NCBI RefSeq assembly: GCF_046736345.1
Contig: NZ_CP157210.1
Coordinates: 1,240,001 to 1,304,000 of the forward strand
Direction: 5' to 3'
From: Hyphococcus formosus
Lineage (GTDB): Bacteria > Pseudomonadota > Alphaproteobacteria > Caulobacterales > Parvularculaceae
Length of the DNA stretch: 64,000 nucleotides
Of the stretch, positions 7,501-16,717 are shown one piece after another (the stretch's first letter is position 1; every line of letters begins with the position of its first letter). A model generated the notes under the pieces. That model was not told where the DNA came from. It made no database searches and saw only the letters and a program-made list of their open reading frames with translations. The position numbers were made by a program, and so were the translations under genes.

Positions 7501-8468
7501 TGACAGCAGCAAATCCCACGGAACATGATGATCCGGTATCATCACTTCGCGCGCGCATAGCTCAGGTTTCTGCGCCGCCCATGAGCGATGCCGCAAAGCA
7601 TCTGCTTGATGCGCTCCTAGAGAAATTCCCGACGTCTGCGGCGCTATTTTACGGATCGGGCGCAAGCGTCAGCAGCCACGAAGACCCGACCAATATCATT
7701 TTCGATTTCTATATCATCGGGCCGTCATATGACGCGCTCTACGCGTCAGGCATGCTTGGCCTCGCCAATAAAATCATGCCGCCCAATGTATTCTATTTTG
7801 AGACGCCCTCACCTGACGGCACGCTTCGGGCAAAATATGCGGTATTGACGATTGATCATTTTGAAAGACTCGTCAGTACAAAAACCTTTCATTCCTATTT
7901 CTGGGCGCGTTTTGCGCAACCGTGCCGCATCTATGATCCCAACAATCAAATGCACGACCGGTTGGAAAATGCGTTAGCGCAATCAATCATCAGCTTTTGC
8001 GCCAATGCTGTGGGACTTGTCGGAAAATCATTCACCGCAAAAGAATTATGGCTTGCGGGGCTTAATGCCTCCTACAAGGCTGAATTAAGAGCCGAAGATT
8101 CTGACCGCGCCGGCAAACTGATCGAAAGCTATGGGGATTGGGCCGCGACGGTTACGGCCCCTGCGCTGCGTGCGGCGGGCTATTCGGTCACCAAAGAAAA
8201 TGACAAAATTACCATTGGCGAAACTCCAAAACCGGCGGACCTGTCTTGGCGAATGCGGGCTATGGCCGGTGCCGGCCTTTCGGTTGCGCGCCTTTTAAAG
8301 GGTACACAGACCTTTAATGGCGGGATCGACTATATCGCCTGGAAGATCAAACGCCATTCCGGCATCGATATTGGCGTGACCGAATGGGAGCGTAAACATC
8401 CGCTCTTAGGTGCGCCCGGCGCGGGATTGCGTTATTACCGTCTCCGCGCCAAACAAAAAAACACCTAA
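7500..8468 (+). CDS. Tam41-like nucleotidyltransferase (putative CDP-diacylglycerol synthase)
   Basis: 322 residues. The opening ALFYGSGASVSS followed by IIFDFYIIG matches the GSG...DF nucleotidyltransferase signature of Tam41, the mitochondrial phosphatidate cytidylyltransferase. Also Tam41-like are NVFYFE, KYAVLTIDHFERLVS, YFWARFAQPCRIY and a C-terminal IDYIAWKIKRHSG. It has no transmembrane helices, unlike CdsA. Being coupled to a lipid kinase, it could convert the kinase product (phosphatidate) with CTP to CDP-diacylglycerol. Family assignment is by eye and function is inferred. The stop codon overlaps the convergent MBL gene stop. Confidence 0.6.
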   Translation: MTAANPTEHDDPVSSLRARIAQVSAPPMSDAAKHLLDALLEKFPTSAALFYGSGASVSSHEDPTNIIFDFYIIGPSYDALYASGMLGLANKIMPPNVFYFETPSPDGTLRAKYAVLTIDHFERLVSTKTFHSYFWARFAQPCRIYDPNNQMHDRLENALAQSIISFCANAVGLVGKSFTAKELWLAGLNASYKAELRAEDSDRAGKLIESYGDWAATVTAPALRAAGYSVTKENDKITIGETPKPADLSWRMRAMAGAGLSVARLLKGTQTFNGGIDYIAWKIKRHSGIDIGVTEWERKHPLLGAPGAGLRYYRLRAKQKNT

Positions 8469-9310
8469 TCGAGATAAGCCGGAAATTCAGGAAGCGATTT
8501 GAAATCTTCCATCGAATGTTGAATGACCACGCGCGCGTCAATCTTTTGCGCGAGGTCTTCAAACCGATCCATCGAGGCTAAGGTGTCCTCCACATCGGTA
8601 TTGAATTTCGGGACGTAGCGGTTTTCGCGCGATTCATGAAAGTGATAGAGATCGCCTACCAAGAGCACCGGACCTTCATTCTCAAGATCTACCTTCAACA
8701 CCGTATGCCCCGGCGTATGCCCCGGCATCGACAAGATCATTACGCTGCCATCGCCAAAGACATCATAATCGCTGGTAAATTCGATAGTTTCGGCATCTTC
8801 CAATGCGCTATAGGCCGCAAAGCCATCTTCATCCGCGCGGGCTTCGTCACGGAACATGAATTCGCGCTCTTTCTCGTGAACGATAAAGGTAGATTCGGCA
8901 AATTGGCCGGCACCGCCAGCATGATCAAAATGTGAATGCGAAAGCGCAAGATATTCGACATCGTCGATCGACATATCAATCATTTCGAGCTGGGTGCTGA
9001 TTGTTACTGGCAACGAAACATGAAACGGCTCATTCGTTACGCCACCCTCAATTTCGTTTAATGCATTTGGCAGACCGGTATCCCACATCAAGTCGCCTTT
9101 AGGGTGACGGATAAGATAACACGATGCTGGCGCTAATTTTGTGCGATCATCAAACTCGCTGCCTTGCGTAAAAATCGATAAGTCATTGATCATGACCTGA
9201 CCGCAATCAAGCGTATAAAGCCTAAGGCCCGCTGATTGTGATTGCGTAACGTCTGCGTTCTGTCCGCAGGCTACCAAAGCGAGAAATGACAAACCAAATA
9301 GATACTTCAT
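8465..9310 (-). CDS. MBL-fold hydrolase lipoprotein (lactonase-like)
   Basis: 281 residues. The ATG at 9310 has GAGAGG upstream. Lipoprotein signal peptide MKYLFGLSFLALVACGQ (lipobox LVAC). The metallo-beta-lactamase zinc motif is LSHSHFDHAGG, with later His in MPGHTPGHT, Asp in VGDLYHFH and a final His in IQHSMED. The layout with GHTPGHT and DLYH resembles N-acyl homoserine lactonase/quorum-quenching type hydrolases, but the substrate cannot be told from the sequence. It would sit in the periplasm, anchored to a membrane. Confidence 0.8.
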   Translation of the reverse strand: MKYLFGLSFLALVACGQNADVTQSQSAGLRLYTLDCGQVMINDLSIFTQGSEFDDRTKLAPASCYLIRHPKGDLMWDTGLPNALNEIEGGVTNEPFHVSLPVTISTQLEMIDMSIDDVEYLALSHSHFDHAGGAGQFAESTFIVHEKEREFMFRDEARADEDGFAAYSALEDAETIEFTSDYDVFGDGSVMILSMPGHTPGHTVLKVDLENEGPVLLVGDLYHFHESRENRYVPKFNTDVEDTLASMDRFEDLAQKIDARVVIQHSMEDFKSLPEFPAYLD

Positions 9311-9472
9311 ACTACCTCTCCGGGGAAATTGGGCGTTTTGAATATCAGTATTTCTAAATATAGAGAACCGCATTGAACAATTGTCTCAAATTTTTCACAC
9401 TGACATTTAGGGGTTATGGCACCGCGTCGTTCACGTTAAACTATCGAAAACGAACACGAGAAGATGAGCGCT

Positions 9473-10963
9473 ATGAGTGAAACCCACCCCCCTTATATTC
9501 TCGCAATCGATCAAGGCACGACATCAAGCCGCGCCATTGTTTTTGATCCATCGGGAAAAATTATCGCACAATCCCAAGCGGAATTTCCGCAGCACTATCC
9601 GAATGACGGTTGGGTCGAACATGACCCCGAAGATATTTGGCGAACGACACTCGAAACGGCGCAAGAGGCGCTGAAACTCGCCGAAGATAATGGCGGTGAA
9701 GTTGTCGCCATTGGTGTTACCAACCAACGGGAAACGACGATCCTGTGGGACCGGAAGACCGGCAAGGCGCTTTACAATGCGATTGTCTGGCAGGACCGGC
9801 GCACCGCAGATATTTGTGCAAAGCTGCGCGAGGACGGCTTTGAAGACCATGTGACGGCGCGCACCGGTCTTTTGCTTGATCCTTATTTTTCTGCGACCAA
9901 AGCCGCGTGGATTCTCGACCATGTTGATGGCGCACGAGAACGCGCCGAGAAAGGCGAAATTGCCTTTGGTACCGTTGATAGTTTTTTGATCTGTCGCCTG
10001 ACCGGCGGTGAAACCCACGCAACAGACGCAACCAATGCCAGCCGCACCAGCCTTTATAACATTCATGAAAACCGCTGGGACAAAGGCCTGCTCGACAAAT
10101 TCCGTGTACCGATTGAAATGATGCCCTCGGTGCGCGATTGCGCCGATGATTATGGCGTCACTGATCCCGAACTTTTTGGCCGCCCAATTCCGATTTGCGG
10201 CGTCGCGGGCGATCAACAGGCGGCAGCTTTCGGTCAGGCCTGTTTTGAACCGGGTGACATTAAAAGCACCTATGGTACCGGCTGTTTCGTTCTTGTTCAT
10301 ACGGGCAAAAAAGTTCTTCATTCCCGTAACAAACTTTTATCGACCATTGCCTGCCGCCTCGATGGTGAGACAACTTACGCATTAGAAGGGTCGATCTTCA
10401 TTGCAGGTGCCGCAATTCAATGGTTGCGCGATGAGCTGGGGCTGATCAAATCTGCCGGAGAGACCGCTGCGCTCGCGGAAAGTATTGAAAGCAATAACGG
10501 GGTCTATCTTGTGCCCGCCTTTACCGGGCTTGGTGCGCCCCATTGGTCACCGGGTGCCCGCGGGCTGATTTCCGGTCTGACACGCGGATCGGGCAAAGCA
10601 GAACTCGCCCGGGCTGCCCTCGAAAGCGTTGTTTATCAGACTGCGGACCTTATGGACGCAATTGCCCGCGACGGCGCAGAGACCAAAACCTTGCGCGTTG
10701 ATGGCGGCATGGTCGCCAATGATTGGACCATGCAATTCCTTGCGGACATTTTGGATCTGCCGGTCGAGCGGCCAAAAATACTGGAGACAACGGCGCTTGG
10801 CGCGGCCTATCTTGCGGCGCTCAAGGTCGGCATTTTCGAAAGCATAGACGACATCGCCGAACGCTGGCGGCTGGATGCGCGTTTCCAACCGGCCATGGCC
10901 CCAAAAGAACGCCATCATAATTTGACCGGTTGGGCCGATGCCCTCAGGCGGACATTGGCCTAG
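9473..10963 (+). CDS. glpK: Glycerol kinase
   Basis: 496 residues, full length. Phosphorylates glycerol to glycerol-3-phosphate with ATP in the cytoplasm. FGGY-kinase features: DQGTTSSRAIVFD at the N-terminus, GVTNQRETTILWDRKTG, the glycerol-binding WQDRRT, VAGDQQAAAFGQ, STYGTGCF, and the FGGY signature region with VDGGMVANDWTMQFLADIL. GAGAAG directly touches an ATG at 9464 but is 9 bases from the ATG at 9473, so 9473 is the better start. It is convergent with selD, sharing 4 bases at the stops. No glpF or glpD nearby. Confidence 0.95.
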   Translation: MSETHPPYILAIDQGTTSSRAIVFDPSGKIIAQSQAEFPQHYPNDGWVEHDPEDIWRTTLETAQEALKLAEDNGGEVVAIGVTNQRETTILWDRKTGKALYNAIVWQDRRTADICAKLREDGFEDHVTARTGLLLDPYFSATKAAWILDHVDGARERAEKGEIAFGTVDSFLICRLTGGETHATDATNASRTSLYNIHENRWDKGLLDKFRVPIEMMPSVRDCADDYGVTDPELFGRPIPICGVAGDQQAAAFGQACFEPGDIKSTYGTGCFVLVHTGKKVLHSRNKLLSTIACRLDGETTYALEGSIFIAGAAIQWLRDELGLIKSAGETAALAESIESNNGVYLVPAFTGLGAPHWSPGARGLISGLTRGSGKAELARAALESVVYQTADLMDAIARDGAETKTLRVDGGMVANDWTMQFLADILDLPVERPKILETTALGAAYLAALKVGIFESIDDIAERWRLDARFQPAMAPKERHHNLTGWADALRRTLA

Positions 10964-12000
10964 CGAACCTGAATAAACGGGCTTCCCTCGCGGACCTCGC
11001 CAATAACGCATGCCTGCGTGTGACCATGCTGCTTGAAGGTCTCTATGACTTCGGCTGCGCTGTCAGGGTGGCAAGACACCAATAGACCACCGCTGGTCTG
11101 TGGATCGGTCAGCATATCTCGCAATTCAGCCGGGGCATCGACCCAGTCTTTTATGCTTTCCCAATTGCGACCACTTGCGCCGGTTTTGACTCCATCCGCC
11201 AAAAGCGTCTTCGCCTCGTCGAAAATCGGCACGGCGTTTTGATCGATTTCTGCGGCAACACTACTGCCTTTGCACATCTCGGTGAGATGCCCCAAAAGAC
11301 CAAAACCGGTCACGTCGGTTATCGCATGCACGCCATCAATTTGCGCAAGGTCCGCCCCCGGACGATTGAGCAAGGTCGTTGATTGAATCATCGCGTCATA
11401 ACCGGACGGGCTCAGAATTTCACGTTTCAGGGCCGCGCTGAAAATCCCGACACCCAAGGGCTTACCCAGAATAAGAACATCCCCCGGTTTTGTATTCGCA
11501 TTGCGCAAGATACGATCTGGATGGGCAAGCCCCATCGCCACCAAACCATAAATCGGTTCAGCGGAGTCGATCGAATGACCGCCCGCCACCGGTGCGCCGG
11601 CCGCCTCGCTCACCGCGCGGCCACCATCGAGAATTTTCCGGATCGTTTCGGTGGACATCTTACCGATTGGCATACCGACAATCGCCAATGAAAAGATGGG
11701 TCGCCCGCCCATGGCATAAACATCAGACAGGGCATTTGTTGCGGCGATCCGGCCAAACTCAAACGGGTCATCGACAATCGGCATGAAAAAATCGGTGGTG
11801 GCGATCAGCGCCACCTCGTCCGAGATCTTGTAAACTGCGGCATCATCGCTAGTCGCCGCATCGACCATTAACGCCTCATAGGCCGAATTGACCGGGGCAG
11901 CGCCCAAAATCTCCCGCAGAACATTGGGCGCAATCTTACAGCCGCACCCGCCCCCATGGGCCAAACTGGTTAATCGCGGTTCGTTTTCACGCACTGACAA
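10960..12000 (-). CDS. selD: Selenide, water dikinase (selenophosphate synthetase)
   Basis: 346 residues (E. coli SelD 347). Makes selenophosphate from selenide and ATP. The active loop HGGGCGCKIAP contains C19 and K22, equal to C17/K20 of E. coli, so this is the Cys form, not a selenoprotein. The start is a TTG at 12000 with AAGGAG 7 bases upstream; no ATG fits. It is divergent from mnmH, whose product uses selenophosphate to make 2-selenouridine in tRNA. No selA/selB is seen here, so tRNA modification is the visible use of selenium. Confidence 0.95.
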   Translation of the reverse strand: MSVRENEPRLTSLAHGGGCGCKIAPNVLREILGAAPVNSAYEALMVDAATSDDAAVYKISDEVALIATTDFFMPIVDDPFEFGRIAATNALSDVYAMGGRPIFSLAIVGMPIGKMSTETIRKILDGGRAVSEAAGAPVAGGHSIDSAEPIYGLVAMGLAHPDRILRNANTKPGDVLILGKPLGVGIFSAALKREILSPSGYDAMIQSTTLLNRPGADLAQIDGVHAITDVTGFGLLGHLTEMCKGSSVAAEIDQNAVPIFDEAKTLLADGVKTGASGRNWESIKDWVDAPAELRDMLTDPQTSGGLLVSCHPDSAAEVIETFKQHGHTQACVIGEVREGSPFIQVR

Positions 12001-12085
12001 AATATCTCTCCTTGCCCATTGGCCAGAAGATTCTAGAACATCTTTTTGCCTATACAAACAAGGCGGAATTCGGAAAGGCCCCATA

Positions 12086-13168
12086 ATTACTGCTGCAATT
12101 CATCATATCACCGAGACCTCGCTTGAGACGCTCGCGCAGTTCGACGCCATTATTGATGTTCGCTCCCCCGCCGAGTTTGCCGAGGACCACATACCCGGCG
12201 CAATCAACCTGCCGGTTCTTGATGATGCGCAGCGGGCCGAAGTGGGCACGATCTATAAACAGGTTTCGCGGTTCAAAGCCCGGCGGATCGGCGCTGGCTA
12301 TGTGGCCAAAAATGTTGCGCACCACCTGGAGACCGCCCTTAGTGACAAACCGGCAAAATTTCATCCATTGATTTATTGCTGGCGCGGGGGCATGCGATCA
12401 AACGCCATGGCCACGATCCTGACGCAGGTCGGGTGGCGGACCGGCCTTTTAAGAGGCGGTTACAAAACATGGCGGCGCAGCGTCGTCGCGGGGCTTCGCG
12501 ATTCAGATGACGATCTTCCGCTCATCTTGCTAGACGGACAAACCGGAACCGCGAAATCCGATATTTTACGGACATTGACGGGCGTACAGACCATTGATCT
12601 CGAAGCGCGGGCCAATCATCGGGGGTCTGTCTTTGGCGGTTATTCCGGCACGCCGCAACCGCATCAGAAATATTTTGAATCCCTGTTATGGTTCGATCTT
12701 CAGCATCATGATCTTTCCAGACCGATCTTGCTCGAAGCAGAATCAAACCGGATTGGCCGATGTGAAATCCCCAAACGGATCTGGAACGCAATGCGCCGCG
12801 CGCCGCGTATCTCCCTGACAGCCCCAGTGCCCGCACGCGTTGACTATCTGATGAATGCTTATGCGGATATCACAAGCGATCAACGTCTGGTTGACGCGGC
12901 ATTGTCTCGGCTGCGCCCTTTCCATCCGAAAGACGCGCTGGCGGATTGGATGGCCCTCGCCGAGGCAAAAGATTACCGCACGCTGGCGGCTGCCTTGATC
13001 GAAGCGCATTATGACCCACTCTATGGGCGCAGCCGGAAAAAGGACAAATCCCCAACGCTCGCGCAAATTTCTTTGCCTGATCTTTCAACCGCGACCTTTG
13101 AAACGGTTGCGAAAGAGATCGCTTTGGTTCTATCCAAGGCGGAAAATAAGGAAGATTTCCATGGCTGA
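12086..13168 (+). CDS. mnmH: tRNA 2-selenouridine synthase
   Basis: 360 residues (E. coli MnmH 364). N-terminal rhodanese domain (IIDVRSPAEFAEDHIPGAINLP) with catalytic Cys in YCWRGGMRSNAM, then a P-loop-like DGQTGTAKSDIL and EARANHRGSVFG of the second domain. It replaces sulfur by selenium at the wobble uridine. There is no in-frame ATG, GTG or TTG between 11926 and the rhodanese domain. An ATT at 12086 has GGAAAGG 7 bases upstream and places the catalytic Cys at residue 98 (97 in E. coli), so an AUU start is proposed. The frame is open back to an ATG at 11888 inside selD. Confidence 0.85.
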   Translation: MTAAIHHITETSLETLAQFDAIIDVRSPAEFAEDHIPGAINLPVLDDAQRAEVGTIYKQVSRFKARRIGAGYVAKNVAHHLETALSDKPAKFHPLIYCWRGGMRSNAMATILTQVGWRTGLLRGGYKTWRRSVVAGLRDSDDDLPLILLDGQTGTAKSDILRTLTGVQTIDLEARANHRGSVFGGYSGTPQPHQKYFESLLWFDLQHHDLSRPILLEAESNRIGRCEIPKRIWNAMRRAPRISLTAPVPARVDYLMNAYADITSDQRLVDAALSRLRPFHPKDALADWMALAEAKDYRTLAAALIEAHYDPLYGRSRKKDKSPTLAQISLPDLSTATFETVAKEIALVLSKAENKEDFHG

Positions 13169-13883
13169 CCTCGATCTCACCGGAAAAACCGCCCTCGTCA
13201 CCGGCGCATCGCGCGGACTGGGCCGTTCAATGGCTTTATCGCTCGCGAAAGCGGGTGCGCATGTTCTTGCATTGGCGCGAACCCCCGGCGCGCTTGAAGA
13301 GCTTGATGACGCTGTGCGCGAAGCAGGCGGCACAGCCTCTTTGATCCCGCTCGACCTGGTCGAAGGGGATGGGATTGAGCGCTTGGCAGAAGCGCTGACT
13401 GGCCGGTTCGAGGCGCTTGATATCCTGATCTTGAACGCCGCGGTTTTGGGCGAATTAGCGCCCCTCCCCGATATTGATCCGAAAGTCTGGAATCACACGC
13501 TCGATTTGAACGTCACGGCCAATTGGCGCCTGATCCGGGCACTAGACCCATTATTGCGCCGCGCCAAGCGCGCCGATGTTATTGGCATGACGTCGAATGT
13601 CGGCGGCAATAGCTCACGGGCGTTCTGGGGTAGCTATGCGATCTCCAAAGCCGCGCTTGAGATGTTGCTTGAAACCTATGCGGAAGAAACCATCCGTACA
13701 GAAATTGAAGTTTCGCTTATCGATCCCGGCGCGATGCGGACAGATATGCGCGCCCTCGCCATGCCCGGCGAAGACCCGAACACCTTGCCGTCACCGGATG
13801 AAATCATCCCGGTTCTGCACCATGTTCTGACACGGGAAAAAGCCGACCCCATTCGGGTAAGCCGCAAAGATTTTCAGGCCTGA
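13161..13883 (+). CDS. SDR family oxidoreductase
   Basis: 240 residues. Classical short-chain dehydrogenase: NAD(P) loop TGASRGLGRSMALSLAKAG (residues 13-31), NAAVLGELAPL, and the active site Y-x-x-x-K in SYAISKAALEM, with TSNVGGNSS supplying Ser. The ATG at 13161 overlaps the end of mnmH by 8 bases, so it is probably translated from the same mRNA. An Arg after the glycine loop may favour NADPH. Substrate unknown; no link to selenium metabolism is known to me. Confidence 0.85.
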   Translation: MADLDLTGKTALVTGASRGLGRSMALSLAKAGAHVLALARTPGALEELDDAVREAGGTASLIPLDLVEGDGIERLAEALTGRFEALDILILNAAVLGELAPLPDIDPKVWNHTLDLNVTANWRLIRALDPLLRRAKRADVIGMTSNVGGNSSRAFWGSYAISKAALEMLLETYAEETIRTEIEVSLIDPGAMRTDMRALAMPGEDPNTLPSPDEIIPVLHHVLTREKADPIRVSRKDFQA

Positions 13884-13884
13884 T

Positions 13885-15258
13885 TTATTTTCGCTTTTCC
13901 TTGGCGAACGGATTGCCCGGCTTTTTCAATATTAGCCGGATCGGCACCGCACGAATATCGAACGCATCCCGGATACCGTTAATCAGATACCGCTTATAGG
14001 CCGCAGGGAGATCTTCTGCGCGCGTACATTGCGCAACGAATGTTGGCGGACGGGTCTTTGTCTGCGCAATGTAACGAAGCTTTATCCGCTGGCCCGATAC
14101 CGCAGGCGGAGCGTGACGCGCGGTTGCTTCCTGTAGCCAGTCATTCAGCTCCGGCGTTTTCACCCGCGCATTCCAGTCAATGTAAATCCGTGTGACCGCC
14201 GGCATCAGCCGGTTGGTGCCCATGCCGGTCAGAGCCGAAAACGCAACGATTGGAATACCCACCGCTTGCGGCAATAACCGATCGGCCATTTCGCGCATTG
14301 ATCGCATGGCCGCATCGCGATCCTCGATCAGGTCCCATTTATTGACCGCGAGCACCAAACCGCGCCCTTCGCGCAGCGCAAGGTCGGCGATCTGTAAGTC
14401 CTGTTTTTCAAATGGCGACGTCGCTTCCATCAAAAGAACAACAACCTCGGCAAATTTGATCGCACGCAGACTATCGGCAACGGAAAGCTTTTCGAGTTTC
14501 GACTGGACCTTGGCTTTTTTGCGCATACCGGCAGTATCGAACAATTTCACCGGCCAATCGCGATCTTTGCCCTGCCATTTCCATTCAACAGAAATTGAAT
14601 CGCGCGTAATGCCCGCTTCCGGCCCGGTCAAAAGTCGGTTCTCGCCAATGAGATGATTGACCAAAGTTGACTTGCCCGCATTCGGCCGACCAACAATTGC
14701 GACCCGAAGCGGCTTTAACGGGTCATCCCATTCCGCCTCTTCTTCGTCCTCTTCGGACTGCCATTCCGCTAAAAATGGCTCGAGCAGATTGTATAGCTCG
14801 GCCATGCCTTCGCCATGCTCAGCGGAGATCGCCAACGGCTCACCAACCCCAAGCCCATAGGCATCGTAAAGCCCTGCGTCACCGGCGGAGCCTTCGGCCT
14901 TGTTCGCGAGCAAAATGACCGGCTTGCCGCTCGCCCGCAGGATCGATGCGAAAGTCTTATCAAGCGGCGTCACGCCAGCGCGCGCGTCGATCAGGAACAA
15001 ACACGCGGCAGCTTCGGCCAGCGCGATGTCCGTTTGTTTACGCATCCGACCTTCGAGCGCGGCTTCGGGCGCTTCTTCAAGGCCCGGTGTATCGACGACC
15101 GTAAAGGACAAATCGCCCAGACGTGCCTCGCCCTCGCGGCGGTCACGAGTGACGCCCGGTGTATCATCGACAAGCGCAAGGCGCTTTCCGACCAAACGAT
15201 TGAACAAGGTGGACTTGCCTACATTAGGCCGCCCGACCAGTGCGATTTTTACTGACAT
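13885..15258 (-). CDS. der: Ribosome biogenesis GTPase Der (EngA)
   Basis: 457 residues with the diagnostic tandem G domains. First P-loop GRPNVGKSTLFNRL (residues 9-22), switch DDTPGVTRD, G3 DTPGLEE, G4 NKAE. Second P-loop GRPNAGKSTLVNHL near residue 190, G3 DTAGMRKK, G4 NKWDL. The C-terminal KH-like domain ends with KKPGNPFAKEKRK. It acts in assembly of the large ribosomal subunit. It lies downstream of bamB and the TPR gene in the conserved order seen in many proteobacteria. Confidence 0.97.
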   Translation of the reverse strand: MSVKIALVGRPNVGKSTLFNRLVGKRLALVDDTPGVTRDRREGEARLGDLSFTVVDTPGLEEAPEAALEGRMRKQTDIALAEAAACLFLIDARAGVTPLDKTFASILRASGKPVILLANKAEGSAGDAGLYDAYGLGVGEPLAISAEHGEGMAELYNLLEPFLAEWQSEEDEEEAEWDDPLKPLRVAIVGRPNAGKSTLVNHLIGENRLLTGPEAGITRDSISVEWKWQGKDRDWPVKLFDTAGMRKKAKVQSKLEKLSVADSLRAIKFAEVVVLLMEATSPFEKQDLQIADLALREGRGLVLAVNKWDLIEDRDAAMRSMREMADRLLPQAVGIPIVAFSALTGMGTNRLMPAVTRIYIDWNARVKTPELNDWLQEATARHAPPAVSGQRIKLRYIAQTKTRPPTFVAQCTRAEDLPAAYKRYLINGIRDAFDIRAVPIRLILKKPGNPFAKEKRK

Positions 15259-15301
15259 TGCGTTCGATTAGGTCCTGCGGTTCTAAGCGCCGCCGTGCGC
15301 C

Positions 15302-16714
15302 CTAGCGCATGGCGATAAGCTTGCCTTCCTCCGTCAGGATAAAGACTTTTTCGCCAGCGACAACCGGAGCGACGACTGAGCCACCATCAAACTTGTCCGT
15401 TTCGATGACTTCACCCGTTTCCGGCGATACGCGCACGATCTCTTTTTCCGTCGAAACAAGGATCAACTGTCCGCCAGCGAGGACCGGTCCAGCCCAGGAA
15501 ATCCGGCCTTTTTTCTTCTTTTCTTTCTTGTAGCGGCGCAATTGGGTGACCCATACAATGCCGCCATCCTGCCGCGACACGCAGATCAATTCGCCCTCGA
15601 TCGAGACCAGATAGATGAAATCGCCTGCAACCCAAGGCATCTGAAGGCTGGCAACCGGCAATTCCCATACTGGCTGGCCTGAGCGAATGTCGATTGCAGA
15701 AAAGCGTCCGCCATGGCTGACCACATAAACGAGGCCACGGTCGATCACCGGGCTGCCGGCAATATCATTAAGCTGCGATAGCGCCGTCAAACGGGTCTCG
15801 CGCACCATGGTCGTATCCCATACGGCGCGGCCATTGTCGGCAATAAAGGCGACAAGCTCACCGGAAGAGAACGGCGCAACCACAAGGTCGCCAGCCGCCG
15901 CCGGGCTTGAGGATGACAGGAACCGCGCAGATTCTTCGAAGGACTGAAAGGCCCAAGCGGTTTCACCGGTTTCCTGATCGAGTGCCAGAAATTCATTCGT
16001 ATTCGTCGCCAGATAGACTTTTCCGCGATAGGCCGTTGGTGGTGTCCGCGCCGGTGCCGTGGTTTCGATCTGCCAAAGCTTTTCGCCAGTTTGCGCATCA
16101 AGGGCGGCGACAAAGCCGAAACCCGAGGTCACAAAAATACGGCCCTGATCAAAGGCAACACCGCCACCGAAACCGATTTGCGATGGCTTTGGCCGGCTCA
16201 TGAGAACAAAATCACGAAAACGGAAACGTTCTTTGATTTCTGGTGTGAGTTCGGTTTCCCAGATCTCATCGCCAGTTTCTGCGTCAAACGCCGTGACATT
16301 CGCCGCAGCATCCAGAACGAAAACCCGGTTATCGACAACAATGGGTGGTGATGTGAGGCGTGCACGGCGCGCAGACGCCTTGCCGACATCGGCCTTCCAA
16401 AGGGTTTCCATGGTCAATGGCGCGCTCAAATGGTGGAGCGTATGGTCGGCTTCACCGCCCGGCTGCGTCCATGACTGGTTTACATAAGACGGCGGCACCT
16501 CGACCGTAACGCCCGCGAAACGCGGATCGGGCGCAAGGGCCTGATCCAGCGCGAGAATGGAAATCCGCTCATCTTCTTCTGGCGCTTCCCCATTTTCGTC
16601 AGAGTCATCTCCGCCAAACAGACCCGTTATCGGGTTCGAGCCACATGCGGATAATAGAGACAAGCCCAAAGCCACTAATAAAGCGCGCAAGGGCGAGGAA
16701 GTTATGCCTGTCAT
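15302..16714 (-). CDS. bamB: Outer membrane assembly lipoprotein BamB (PQQ-like beta-propeller)
   Basis: 470 residues. Lipoprotein signal MTGITSSPLRALLVALG followed by lipobox LSAC at about residues 22-25. An acidic linker (DDSDENGEAPEEDE) precedes eight-bladed propeller repeats of the type xVYVxxxxGxxxALDxxTGExxW, e.g. VFVLDAAANVTAFDAETGDE and IFVTSGFGFVAALDAQTGEK. BamB scaffolds BamA in outer-membrane protein assembly. The gene follows the TPR gene by only 3 bases and precedes der by 43. Confidence 0.92.
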   Translation of the reverse strand: MTGITSSPLRALLVALGLSLLSACGSNPITGLFGGDDSDENGEAPEEDERISILALDQALAPDPRFAGVTVEVPPSYVNQSWTQPGGEADHTLHHLSAPLTMETLWKADVGKASARRARLTSPPIVVDNRVFVLDAAANVTAFDAETGDEIWETELTPEIKERFRFRDFVLMSRPKPSQIGFGGGVAFDQGRIFVTSGFGFVAALDAQTGEKLWQIETTAPARTPPTAYRGKVYLATNTNEFLALDQETGETAWAFQSFEESARFLSSSSPAAAGDLVVAPFSSGELVAFIADNGRAVWDTTMVRETRLTALSQLNDIAGSPVIDRGLVYVVSHGGRFSAIDIRSGQPVWELPVASLQMPWVAGDFIYLVSIEGELICVSRQDGGIVWVTQLRRYKKEKKKKGRISWAGPVLAGGQLILVSTEKEIVRVSPETGEVIETDKFDGGSVVAPVVAGEKVFILTEEGKLIAMR

Positions 16715-16717
16715 ATT

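Noticed and set aside
9524..10321. 265-residue minus-strand frame inside glpK
   Set aside because: Fully covered by the intact glycerol kinase and matches no family.
11888..12085. Long N-terminus for mnmH starting inside selD
   Set aside because: It would overlap selD in antisense by over 100 bases and add 66 residues not found in the family.
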